Positions 10,544 through 19,385 of a stretch of 64,000 nt of DNA are shown here, piece after piece. Position numbers and translations under genes: made by a program. The notes below the pieces were generated by a model that saw nothing but the letters and a program-made list of their open reading frames with translations, was not told where the DNA came from and searched no databases. Each line of letters begins with the position of its first letter. Within the stretch, counting starts at the first letter, position 1. Location: NCBI RefSeq assembly GCF_016124325.1, contig NZ_WGNY01000007.1:1-64000 (forward strand), in the 5' to 3' direction. The stretch comes from Phenylobacterium sp. (GTDB lineage Bacteria; Pseudomonadota; Alphaproteobacteria; Caulobacterales; Caulobacteraceae).

Positions 10544-10963
10544 ATGTCGGCCTATACGATATTCCTGATCGCCCTGGCGTTTTGTCTGGGGTCTTGCGTA
10601 TTCGCCCTGGTGAAGGGCGGAACGCCTGAGCGTATCGGCGCGCTCATCATCCTGGCCAACCTCATGGCCACCGCCGCCAACGAAAACCTCCTGCACGACC
10701 AGCGCATCCTCCTGGCGATCGATGGGCTCACCGCCGTGGCCCTGCTGCCGTTGACGCTGCGCTACGCCAGCGTCTGGCTGGGCGTCGTCATGCTGCTCTA
10801 CGGTCTCCAGTTCGGCTTGCACGCCTTCTACTTCGTGCTGGAACGGCCGAAGGACGCCCTGCACGTGACGATCAACAACGCCAACTTCTGCGCCATCATC
10901 CTGAGCCTCGGCTGGGGCACCATTCAGGCTTGGCGCCAGCGGAGCGTTCGCGCCGCGGCCTGA
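10544..10963 (+). CDS. Small multi-pass membrane protein, unknown function
   Basis: Four hydrophobic segments in MSAYTIFLIALAFCLGSCVFALVKGG...; ATG 10544. Confidence 0.8.
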   Translation: MSAYTIFLIALAFCLGSCVFALVKGGTPERIGALIILANLMATAANENLLHDQRILLAIDGLTAVALLPLTLRYASVWLGVVMLLYGLQFGLHAFYFVLERPKDALHVTINNANFCAIILSLGWGTIQAWRQRSVRAAA

Positions 10964-11054
10964 CGCGGAGCGCCTGCGCCATAGCGCCGCTGAGAGGTGC
11001 GTTCAGAAAACTTCCGCTTGCGCTGCGGCTCGAACCCTGGCTTTTGGCGCGCGG

Positions 11055-11110
11055 GCCACGCCCTCCCAACGGGGCGCTGCCCATCTGCAAGGATGGGAGA
11101 CATCGCTGTG
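11055..11110 (+). promoter_or_regulatory. Structured 5' leader of serC (serC-RNA-motif-like)
   Basis: Two adjacent hairpins: CGCCC..GGGCG (about 11059-11076) and CCCATC-TGCAAG-GATGGG (11080-11097), AAGGA in the second, immediately before GTG 11108. Confidence 0.5.
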
Positions 11111-12277
11111 ACTGACCTACCGACGCCGGCCATGCGCCCGGCTCGTCCCGAGTTCTCTTCCGGCCCGTGCGCCAAGCGCCCCGGATGGACCCCTCAAAAC
11201 CTGACCGGCGCCGTCCTCGGCCGCTCGCACCGCTCCAAGCTCGGCAAGGGCCGGCTGAAGCAGGCCATCGACCGCACCCGCGAGGTGCTGGGCGTGCCCG
11301 ACGACTACCTCGTCGGCATCGTGCCTGGTTCCGACACCGGGGCCGTCGAGATGGCCATGTGGTCGATGCTGGGCCCCAAGCCGGTGCAGCTGCTCGCCTT
11401 CGAGAGCTTCGGCAAGGACTGGGTCACCGACGTGGTGAAGCAGCTCAAGCTGGACGCCGAGGTGCTGGACGCGCCCTACGGCCGGCTGCCCGATCTTTCG
11501 AAGGTCCGCCCCGACGCCGACCTGGTCTTCACCTGGAACGGCACCACCTCGGGCGTGCGCGTGCCGAACGGCGACTTCATCTCGGCCGACCGCGAAGGCG
11601 TGGTGATCTGCGACGCCACCTCGGCGGCGTTCGCCCAGCCGCTCGACTGGGCCAAGCTGGATGCCGTGACCTTCTCCTGGCAGAAGGCCCTGGGCGGCGA
11701 GGCCGCGCACGGCGTGCTGATCCTGTCGCCGCGGGCCGTCGCCCGGCTGGAGAGCTACGCGCCGCCGTGGCCCATGCCCAAGCTGTTCCGCATGACCAAG
11801 GGCGGCAAGGTCAACGCCGAGATCTTCGAGGGCGCGACGATCAACACCCCGTCGATGCTCTGCGTGGAAGACTATCTCGACGCCCTGGGCTGGGCCGCCA
11901 AGATCGGCGGGCTGGCCGAGCTGCAGCGGCGCGCCGACGCCAATCTGGCCGTGCTCGCCGACTGGGTCGCCAAGACGCCCTGGGTCGACTTCCTCGCGGA
12001 GGATCCGGCGACGCGGTCCAACACCTCCGTATGCCTGAAGGTGGTCGATCCGCGCGTGACCGGGCTGGCCCCCGACGTCCAGGCCGACTTCGCCAAGAAG
12101 CTGGCCTCGGCGCTGGAGAAGGAAGGCGTGGCCCTCGACATCGGCGGCTATCGCGACGCCCCGCCCGGCCTGCGCATCTGGTGCGGCACCACGGTGGACA
12201 CCGCCGACCTCGACGCGCTGACGCCCTGGCTCGACTGGGCCTTCGCGTCCGTCTCCGCCGACCTCCAAGCCGTCTGA
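11108..12277 (+). CDS. serC: Phosphoserine aminotransferase
   Basis: [12 protein letters not shown]...[55 protein letters not shown] start. Confidence 0.94.
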   Translation: MTDLPTPAMRPARPEFSSGPCAKRPGWTPQNLTGAVLGRSHRSKLGKGRLKQAIDRTREVLGVPDDYLVGIVPGSDTGAVEMAMWSMLGPKPVQLLAFESFGKDWVTDVVKQLKLDAEVLDAPYGRLPDLSKVRPDADLVFTWNGTTSGVRVPNGDFISADREGVVICDATSAAFAQPLDWAKLDAVTFSWQKALGGEAAHGVLILSPRAVARLESYAPPWPMPKLFRMTKGGKVNAEIFEGATINTPSMLCVEDYLDALGWAAKIGGLAELQRRADANLAVLADWVAKTPWVDFLAEDPATRSNTSVCLKVVDPRVTGLAPDVQADFAKKLASALEKEGVALDIGGYRDAPPGLRIWCGTTVDTADLDALTPWLDWAFASVSADLQAV

Positions 12278-12286
12278 CGCATTCCT

Positions 12287-12386
12287 CCCTTCCCCCTTGC
12301 GGGGAAGGGCCGGGGATGGGGGTGCGAAACCCCCTCTCCAGTTCCACACCCCCACCCCAACCCCTCCCCGCAAGGGGGAGGGGCGT
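12287..12386. repeat. Intergenic long inverted repeat (REP/BIME-like)
   Basis: CCTTCCCCCTTGCGGGGAAGGGCCGGGGATGGGGGTGCG faces CACACCCCCACCCCAACCCCTCCCCGCAAGGGGGAGGGG. Confidence 0.75.
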
Positions 12387-12402
12387 TGCGAGGAAACCCT
12401 CC

Positions 12403-13977
12403 ATGCCCCGCGTTCTCATCGCCGACAAACTGAGCCCCGCCGCCGTCGACATCTTCAAGCAGCGCGGCGTCGACGCCGACGTGAAGACCGGCCTGCCCAA
12501 GGAAGAGCTGCTCAAGATCATCGGCGACTACGACGGCCTCGCCATCCGCTCGGCCACCAAGGTCGACAAGGACGTCATCGCCGCCGCCAAGAACCTGAAA
12601 GTGGTCGGCCGCGCCGGCATCGGCGTCGACAACGTCGACATCCCGGCCGCCACCGCCGCCGGCGTGGTGGTGATGAACACCCCCTTCGGCAACTCGATCA
12701 CCACCGCCGAGCACGCCATCGCCATGATGTTCGCGCTGGCCCGCCAGCTCCCCGCCGCCGATGTCTCCACCCAGGCCGGCAAGTGGGAGAAGAACCGCTT
12801 CATGGGCGTCGAGCTCTACGCCAAGACCCTGGGCCTGATCGGCGCCGGCAACATCGGCTCGATCGTCGCCGACCGCGCCAACGGCCTGAAGATGAAGGTG
12901 GTGGCCTACGACCCGTTCCTGTCGCCCGAGCGCGCGGTGGAGATCGGCGTCGAGAAGGTCGAGCTGGACGAGCTGCTGGCGCGGGCCGACATCATCACCC
13001 TGCACACCCCGCTCACCGACAAGACGCGCAACATCCTGTCGGCCGAGAACCTGGCCAAGACCCGGAAGGGCGTGCTGATCGTCAACTGCGCCCGCGGCGG
13101 GCTGGTGGACGAGGCGGCCCTGCGCAAGGCGCTCGACGACGGCCATGTGGGCGGCGCGGCCTTCGACGTGTTCGTCGAGGAGCCGGCCAAGGCGAACGTG
13201 CTGTTCGGCGCGGAGAACTTCATCGCCACGCCGCACCTCGGCGCCTCGACCAACGAGGCCCAGGAGAACGTCGCCCTGCAGGTGGCCGAACAGATGAGCG
13301 ACTACCTCGTCAACGGCGCCGTCACCAACGCCCTCAACAGCCCCTCGGTCACCGCCGAGGAGGCGCCGCGCCTGAAGCCGTTCGTGGCCCTGGCCGAGAA
13401 GCTGGGCGCCCTGGCCGGCCAGATGGTCGACTTCGGCATCAAGGGCGTGGACATCGCCTTCGAGGGCGAGGTCTCCAAGCTCAACACCCGGCCCCTCAGC
13501 GCCGCGGCCTTGGCCGGCGTGCTGCGTCCCATGCTGGCCGAGGTGAACATGGTCTCGGCCCCGGCGGTCGCCAAGGAGCGCGGCGTGACCGTCTCGGAGA
13601 GCCGCCAGGAGGACTCGCCGATCTACGAAAGCCTCATGCGGATCACCGTGACCACCGAGAAGGGCAAGCGCTCGTTCGCCGGTTCGGTCATGGCGGGCGC
13701 GCCGCGCATCGTGGAGGTGAAGGGCATGGAGCTCGACGCGCCGTTCTCGCCGCGCATGCTCTATGTGAACAACCTCGACAAGCCGGGCTTCATCGGCTCG
13801 ATCGGCGCGCTCCTGGCCGACAGCGGCGTCAACATCGCGACCTTCAACCTGGGCCGCATCGACGCCGGCGAGGACGCCATCGCCCTGATCGGCATCGACC
13901 AGGATCCGAACGGCAAGCTGCTGGAGAAGATCCAGGCCCTGCCGCACGTCAAGGAAGCCCGCGTCCTCAGCTTCTGA
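12403..13977 (+). CDS. serA: D-3-phosphoglycerate dehydrogenase with C-terminal ACT domain
   Basis: GRAGIGVDNVDIPAATAAGVVVMNTP; GLIGAGNIGSIVADRANGLKMKVVAYDPF; GVLIVNCARGGLVDEAAL. Confidence 0.97.
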   Translation: MPRVLIADKLSPAAVDIFKQRGVDADVKTGLPKEELLKIIGDYDGLAIRSATKVDKDVIAAAKNLKVVGRAGIGVDNVDIPAATAAGVVVMNTPFGNSITTAEHAIAMMFALARQLPAADVSTQAGKWEKNRFMGVELYAKTLGLIGAGNIGSIVADRANGLKMKVVAYDPFLSPERAVEIGVEKVELDELLARADIITLHTPLTDKTRNILSAENLAKTRKGVLIVNCARGGLVDEAALRKALDDGHVGGAAFDVFVEEPAKANVLFGAENFIATPHLGASTNEAQENVALQVAEQMSDYLVNGAVTNALNSPSVTAEEAPRLKPFVALAEKLGALAGQMVDFGIKGVDIAFEGEVSKLNTRPLSAAALAGVLRPMLAEVNMVSAPAVAKERGVTVSESRQEDSPIYESLMRITVTTEKGKRSFAGSVMAGAPRIVEVKGMELDAPFSPRMLYVNNLDKPGFIGSIGALLADSGVNIATFNLGRIDAGEDAIALIGIDQDPNGKLLEKIQALPHVKEARVLSF

Positions 13978-14053
13978 GCCACGCGCAGGCGACTGGCCCT
14001 TGCCGTTCCGGCCCCGGCGCCACACCTGAGGCGTCGGGTCCCGGGAGGCGCGC

Positions 14054-14791
14054 ATGAAGATCATCGGCAGCTATGTCAGCCCGTATGTCCGCAAGGTGCT
14101 GGCCTGCCTGAACCTCAAGGGCCTGGCCTACGAGATCGACCCGATCACGCCCTTCTTCGGCGACGACGCCTTCGAGGCCATGAGCCCGCTGCGCCGGATT
14201 CCCGTGCTGATCGACGGCGACCTGACCCTCTGCGACTCCTCGGTGATCTGCCAGTACCTGGAGGACGCCTATCCCGGGCGGCCGCTGCTGCCCGCCGACG
14301 TGAAGGACCGGGCCCGCGCCCGCTGGCTGGAGGAGTTCGCCGACACGCGCATGGGCGACGTGTTCATCTGGAGCCTGTTCTTCCAGAAATTCGTCCAGCC
14401 CGCCGTGTGGAAGACGCCGCCCGACGAGGCGCGGGTGCAGAGGGCCCTGACGCAGGACGCGCCCGCCGTGCTCGACTACCTCGAGGGCCAGGTTCCGGCC
14501 GGCGGGTTCCTGTTCGGCGACATCGGCCTCGCCGACATCTCGCTCGCCACCTTCTTCGTCAACGCCGGCTACGTGAGCTTCTCGATCGACGCGGCCCGCT
14601 GGCCGAGGACCGCCGCCTTCGTCGCCCGGGTGCTGGAGCACGACGCCCTGAGGCCCCTCCTGGCGTTCGAGAAGATCCAGACGTCGACCAGCATCGCCAG
14701 CCGCCGGCAGGCGCTCCTGGACGCCGGCGCGCCGCTCTGCGCCGACTCCGTCGGCGGCCGCGAGCCGCGGTCCAGCATCATGCTCGCCTGA
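14054..14791 (+). CDS. Glutathione S-transferase family protein
   Basis: MKIIGSYVSPYVRKVLACLNLKGLAYEIDPI...IPVLIDGDLTLCDSSVICQYLEDAYPG. Confidence 0.92.
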   Translation: MKIIGSYVSPYVRKVLACLNLKGLAYEIDPITPFFGDDAFEAMSPLRRIPVLIDGDLTLCDSSVICQYLEDAYPGRPLLPADVKDRARARWLEEFADTRMGDVFIWSLFFQKFVQPAVWKTPPDEARVQRALTQDAPAVLDYLEGQVPAGGFLFGDIGLADISLATFFVNAGYVSFSIDAARWPRTAAFVARVLEHDALRPLLAFEKIQTSTSIASRRQALLDAGAPLCADSVGGREPRSSIMLA

Positions 14792-14797
14792 TCCCGG

Positions 14798-16330
14798 CTA
14801 CTTCCCGAGCTTCAGGTCGGGCAGCATCGACTCCTGCTGGGCGTCGAGCTGGACCTTGCGGAAGTGCGTGCGCACCCCGCTGTCCGATCCGAATTCCATG
14901 AGCTGGTCGGCCTTGGGATCGTAGGCCGGCCAAGCCGTCCCCCCGCACTTGGGCGCGCCCGCCTTGGCGAAGGCCACCCAGCAGGCGTGCATGAGGCTCG
15001 CCATGGCGCGGTCGTCGGCGCTCACCGTGCTCATCGGCGTGCGCCGGCCCCAGTATTCCCAGACGTACTGGATCTCGGCGGCGTGGGTGGCCCGCGTCAT
15101 CGCCGGGCGGAACCGGGCCCCGACATACGAGAAGTAATAGAGCCACGACGGCTTGCCCGCGTGCGCCTCGGCGGCCACCCAGCGCGCCGCGCCGCCCATG
15201 AAGCGGTCGGTGAACATGGCCCGCGCCAGGAGGTCGGGGTCGGCGTGGACCGGGTCGTCGGCGTAGGCGTCCTTCAGGCCGGCGGGGAAGCGGGCCAGCG
15301 CGGCTTCCGGCAGCTTCATGGGCCCCAGCAGGGAATCTTCCCCCGAGTTGGTGCCGATCATGAGGGGCACGTCGTCGAACCGGCCGTCGGCCAGCGCCTG
15401 GCTGGGCGTCTCGGTCATCAGCTGGCCGTCGACGAAGGGCCCGTAGTTGGCGTTGATCGGGACCAGCTTGTCCACGGGGATCGCCCGCAGGTCGGCGGCG
15501 CTGGCGTCGGCCGCCACCCCGATCTTCTCCAGCGCCTCGGCGCCCTGCTTCTCCTTGTCGGCGAGGGTCACGGGCGGGAACCAGCCGCCGCCGGACTCCA
15601 CGATGGCCTTCTCATAGAGGCCCCGGGCCGAGGGCGTGGCCAGCAGCGCCAGCGTGCTCATGCCGCCGGCCGACTCGCCGAAGACGGTGACGTTCTTCGG
15701 GTCGCCGCCGAACGCGCGGATATTGCGCTGCACCCACTTCAGCGCCGCGATCTGGTCCATCAGGCCGAAGTTGCCGGTGGGCTGGCCGCCGGCCGCCTTG
15801 GTCAGGGCCGGATGGGCGAAGTAGCCCAGGGCGCCCAGGCGGTAGTTGATCGTCACCACCACGACGCCGTCGCGGGCGAAATTCTGGCCGTCGTAGATCC
15901 AGCCGGCGCCGGTGCGGTGGCTGCCGCCATGGATCCACACCATCACCGGCGCGGCCTTCGCGCCCTTCGGCGCATAGACGTTGAGCTGCAGGCAGTCCTC
16001 CGACGTCGGCCCGTTGGCGCCGCCCGTGTTGGGCGTGCCGTCCTTGGTCATCGGCTGCGGACATGACGGACCGGGGAAGATGGTCTCGCGCGGCTTGGCC
16101 CAGGGTGTCACGGGCCGGGGCGGCGCCCAGCGCAGATCGCCGACCGGCGGAGCGGCGAAGGGGATGTTGCGGAAGACATTGGCGTGCTCGTGCGCCACGC
16201 CGATGATCGGTCCGGAATCGATCTTCGCCTTCACCCGCGGCAGCGGGCCATCGGCGGGCTCCTGGGCCTGGCCGACGCCCGACATCGCCAGCGCCGCAAC
16301 GCCCGCCAGGACCGCAATCATCCGCCGCAT
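14798..16330 (-). CDS. Secreted carboxylesterase type B
   Basis: Signal peptide; VMVWIHGGSHRTG; FGESAGGMS nucleophile elbow; EDCLQLNVY. Confidence 0.93.
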   Translation of the reverse strand: MRRMIAVLAGVAALAMSGVGQAQEPADGPLPRVKAKIDSGPIIGVAHEHANVFRNIPFAAPPVGDLRWAPPRPVTPWAKPRETIFPGPSCPQPMTKDGTPNTGGANGPTSEDCLQLNVYAPKGAKAAPVMVWIHGGSHRTGAGWIYDGQNFARDGVVVVTINYRLGALGYFAHPALTKAAGGQPTGNFGLMDQIAALKWVQRNIRAFGGDPKNVTVFGESAGGMSTLALLATPSARGLYEKAIVESGGGWFPPVTLADKEKQGAEALEKIGVAADASAADLRAIPVDKLVPINANYGPFVDGQLMTETPSQALADGRFDDVPLMIGTNSGEDSLLGPMKLPEAALARFPAGLKDAYADDPVHADPDLLARAMFTDRFMGGAARWVAAEAHAGKPSWLYYFSYVGARFRPAMTRATHAAEIQYVWEYWGRRTPMSTVSADDRAMASLMHACWVAFAKAGAPKCGGTAWPAYDPKADQLMEFGSDSGVRTHFRKVQLDAQQESMLPDLKLGK

Positions 16331-16453
16331 GTCGATATCCCCTCCGCGTTTTGGCCGGGATTAGCCCCGGTTTCTGTGACGCGGGCAACCGCGCTTGGCG
16401 GCAATCGCCAGGAATCGTCTAGAACAGGCGAAGCCGGAGCCCGGAAGGATCCC

Positions 16454-16828
16454 ATGAAGCGGCTCGTCTTCGATCTCGACGGAACGCTGGCGCTCGACGA
16501 GCCCGAGCGGCCCTATGCCGAACGCCGGCCCAACGCCGAACTGATCGCCCGCCTGCGCGAATACCGCGCCCAGGGCTTCGAGATCGTCATCTGCTCGGCC
16601 CGCAACATGCGCACCCACCAGGGCTCGATCGGCAAGATCAACGCCCTGACCCTGCCCGTCATCCTCGACTGGCTGGCGCGCCACGAGGTGCCCTACGACG
16701 AAATCCACGTGGGCAAGCCCTGGTGCGGGACCGAGGGCTTCTACATCGACGACAAAGCGGTGCGGCCCAGCGAGTTCGTCCGGCTGAGCCTCGACGAGAT
16801 CCGCGCCCTGCTGGCGAAGGAGGCCTGA
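16454..16828 (+). CDS. HAD-like phosphatase (capsular-polysaccharide type)
   Basis: MKRLVFDLDGTLALDEPERPYAERRPNAELIARLREYRAQGFEIVICSARNMRT. Confidence 0.88.
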   Translation: MKRLVFDLDGTLALDEPERPYAERRPNAELIARLREYRAQGFEIVICSARNMRTHQGSIGKINALTLPVILDWLARHEVPYDEIHVGKPWCGTEGFYIDDKAVRPSEFVRLSLDEIRALLAKEA

Positions 16829-16831
16829 GGC

Positions 16832-18430
16832 TTGGCGCCGTTGCGGCTGATCATGTCGGGCGCGGTCGTCGGCCAGGAGTTGGCCGCCGAGTTCGGCCCT
16901 CTGCCGCCCTCGTTCCTGCCGGTAGGGACGCGGCGGCTCTACGAACTCCAGCTCGATGCGCTGGAGGGCGGCGAACAGTTCCACATGGTGGTCCCCGAGA
17001 CCTTCCAGGTCCCTGCGCACGACGCCCGGCGCCTGGCCGAGCGCGGCGTCGAACTGCTGCCGATCCCGGAAGGCCTGCGCCTGGGCGAGGCCGTCGTCTA
17101 CGCCGTGAACTCCGTGGGCGCCGGCGAAGGGCCGATCCACATCCTGCACGGCGACACCCTGATCGGCGCCCCACCCCTCGATCGCGACGACGTCATCGTC
17201 GGCGGCCCGCGGATGAGCGAATACGCCTGGGCCGAGATGCGCCGGGGCGACGACGGGCGCGTGCTGTCGCTCGACACGACGCCGGCGGGCGAAGACGGCC
17301 ACGAGGGTCGCCCGATCGCGGCGGGCTATTTCAGCTTCTCGTCGTCGCTGGGGCTGGTCCGCGCGCTCTCCCGCATGCGCGGCGACTTCGTGGCCGGGGT
17401 GAACCGCTACCTGACCGAGCGCCCGGTCGAGATGGTCGAAACGCCCGAATGGCTGGATTTCGGCCACCTGCAGACGTTCTTCCAGTCGCGCCTGGCGGTG
17501 ACCACCGCGCGGGCCTTCAACACCGTGCGCATCGACGGCCTGACCGCGCGCAAGACCAGCGTCGATCGCGCCAAGATCCGCGCCGAGGCCCATTGGCTGA
17601 ACGCCATCCCCGCGCCGGTGCAGATCCACACCGCCCGCCTGCTGGCGCACGGCGTCGACGACGGCCGCGCGTTCTACGAGACCGAGTACGAGTTCCTGCC
17701 GGTGGTCTCGGAGCTGTTCGTCCACGGCCTGCTGGGCCGGCACTCCTGGATGCGCATCCTCGCGGCCTGCGAGGCGCTGCTGGCCGCCTGCGCCGCCGAC
17801 AGATCCGAGGACTCCGCCGACGCGGCGCTGCGGACGCTCTGCGTCGACAAGACCCTGGCCCGGCTGGAGCGACACGCGCGGGAGACGGGCTTTCCCATCG
17901 ATCGGCCGCTGCGTTTCGACGGCCAGCCGACGCCTTCGCTGGTGGAGATCGCCGAGCGGCTGGCCGCGGGCCTCGACCTGGAGTCCGGCCGCCGCGAATG
18001 CGTGATGCACGGCGACCTCTGCTTCTCGAACCTGCTCTACGACAGCCGGGTGCGCCGCGTGCGGGCGCTCGACCCGCGCGGGCTGGTGGGCGAACGGCCC
18101 GGCATCTACGGCGACCTGCGCTACGACCTCGCCAAACTCGCCCACTCGGCGGTCGGCCGCTACGACCAGATCATCGCCGGCCGCTACGAAGCCACAGAGC
18201 ACGACGGCGACTTCACCCTGGCCTTCGAGGAGATCGCCGCCCAGCCCTGGCTGGAAGCCGCGCTCGGCGAGACGACTATCGATGGCGAGCCCGCGCTGTC
18301 GCCCACGGTGCGGGCCGCCATGACGGGCCTGTTCCTTTCCATGCTGCCACTGCACGCCGACCGACCCGATCGCCAGCGCGCCTTCGTCGCCAACGCGCTG
18401 CGCCTGTTCCGGGACCTGGACGCCCGATGA
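16832..18430 (+). CDS. Nucleotidyltransferase-like N-terminus fused to APH-type phosphotransferase domain
   Basis: N-terminal SFLPVGTRRLYELQLDALEGG...ILHGDTLIG; C-terminal CVMHGDLCFSNLLYD...LDPRG kinase motifs; TTG start or ATG 16853. Confidence 0.8.
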   Translation: MAPLRLIMSGAVVGQELAAEFGPLPPSFLPVGTRRLYELQLDALEGGEQFHMVVPETFQVPAHDARRLAERGVELLPIPEGLRLGEAVVYAVNSVGAGEGPIHILHGDTLIGAPPLDRDDVIVGGPRMSEYAWAEMRRGDDGRVLSLDTTPAGEDGHEGRPIAAGYFSFSSSLGLVRALSRMRGDFVAGVNRYLTERPVEMVETPEWLDFGHLQTFFQSRLAVTTARAFNTVRIDGLTARKTSVDRAKIRAEAHWLNAIPAPVQIHTARLLAHGVDDGRAFYETEYEFLPVVSELFVHGLLGRHSWMRILAACEALLAACAADRSEDSADAALRTLCVDKTLARLERHARETGFPIDRPLRFDGQPTPSLVEIAERLAAGLDLESGRRECVMHGDLCFSNLLYDSRVRRVRALDPRGLVGERPGIYGDLRYDLAKLAHSAVGRYDQIIAGRYEATEHDGDFTLAFEEIAAQPWLEAALGETTIDGEPALSPTVRAAMTGLFLSMLPLHADRPDRQRAFVANALRLFRDLDAR

Positions 18431-19131
18431 TCGTGATCCCCATGGCCGGGGCCTCGCGGCGGTTCGCCGAGGCCGGCTACGCGGTCCCCAAGCACATGCT
18501 GCCGCTCCACGGCCGCAGCGTGTTCGCCCACGCGGTGGGGAGCTTCGAGGCCGAGTTCGCGCGCACGCCGTTCCTGATCATCGCCCGCAGCGAGGCGGCC
18601 GGCTTCGTACGGGCCGAGTGCGACGCCCTGGGGATCGCCGAGGTCACGCTCGCGCTCCTCGACCAGCCCACGGCCGGCCAGGCCGAGACGGTCGAGGTGG
18701 GGCTGGATCAGGCCGGCGTCGGCGCGGAGACCGCGCTCACCATCTTCAACATCGACACCTTCCGGCCAGGCTTCGCCTTTCCCGGTGGCGCGCTCGCCGT
18801 CATGGACGGCTGGCTGGAGGTCTTTCGCGGCGAGGGCGCCAACTGGTCGTACGTGAGGCCCGCGCCTGGGCCGGAGCCGCTGGCGCTGGAGACGGCGGAG
18901 AAGCGGCCGATCTCCGACCTCTGCTGCACGGGCCTCTACCACTTCGCCCGCGCCGGCGACTTCCGCGCCGCCCTGGCCGCGGAGCGCAACGCCCCGCAGG
19001 CGGCCGAGCTCTACGTCGCCCCGCTCTACAACCACCTGATCCGCCGGGGCGCGCGGATCGGCTACCGGCTGATCGAGACGGACGAGGTGGTCTTCTGCGG
19101 CACGCCGGCCGAGTACGAGGCGCTGCAATAG
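18427..19131 (+). CDS. Sugar-nucleotide transferase (NTP_transferase-like)
   Basis: MIVIPMAGASRRFAEAGYAVPKHMLPLHGRSVFAHAV; ATGA overlap with previous gene. Confidence 0.88.
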   Translation: MIVIPMAGASRRFAEAGYAVPKHMLPLHGRSVFAHAVGSFEAEFARTPFLIIARSEAAGFVRAECDALGIAEVTLALLDQPTAGQAETVEVGLDQAGVGAETALTIFNIDTFRPGFAFPGGALAVMDGWLEVFRGEGANWSYVRPAPGPEPLALETAEKRPISDLCCTGLYHFARAGDFRAALAAERNAPQAAELYVAPLYNHLIRRGARIGYRLIETDEVVFCGTPAEYEALQ

Positions 19132-19136
19132 ATGAA

Positions 19137-19252
19137 CCGTCATCCCAGGCCTTGTGCCTGGGATCCCTCTCGACGCCGCGCGATCGGCGGTCGCCTGGCG
19201 CCGTCCGGGCCGCCGAGGGAGGGATCCTCGCCACAAGGGCGAGGATGACGGG
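19137..19252. repeat. Intergenic palindromic repeat with nested hairpins
   Basis: CCGTCATCCCAGGCCTTGTGCCTGGGATCCCTC ... GAGGGAGGGATCCTCGCCACAAGGGCGAGGATGACGGG. Confidence 0.8.
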
Positions 19253-19274
19253 TGTGAAGCCCGCCCGCCAAAGC

Positions 19275-19385
19275 TAGAGCACGATGGGGTCAGGTGGAAT
19301 CACCTGACCCCATCGTGCTCGAGATCCAAAAGCATAGAGCGCGTTCGAGCGGCGAAACCGCTCACACTTTCGCCTAACGTGCTCA
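19275..19385. repeat. TAGAGC-type two-hairpin intergenic repeat, copy 1
   Basis: GAGCACGATGGGGTCAGGTG-gaat-CACCTGACCCCATCGTGCTC (perfect 20-bp stem, 19277-19320), linker GAGATCCAAAAGCATAGAGC. Confidence 0.85.

Noticed and set aside
11055-11110. SAM-II riboswitch upstream of serC
   Set aside because: Lacks the expected SAM-II pseudoknot sequence and location; two simple hairpins fit a serC-type leader better
12148-14064. Long minus-strand ORF (638 aa) opposite serA
   Set aside because: Spurious high-GC antisense frame; low-complexity His/Gly/Arg-rich translation and serA is unambiguous on the plus strand
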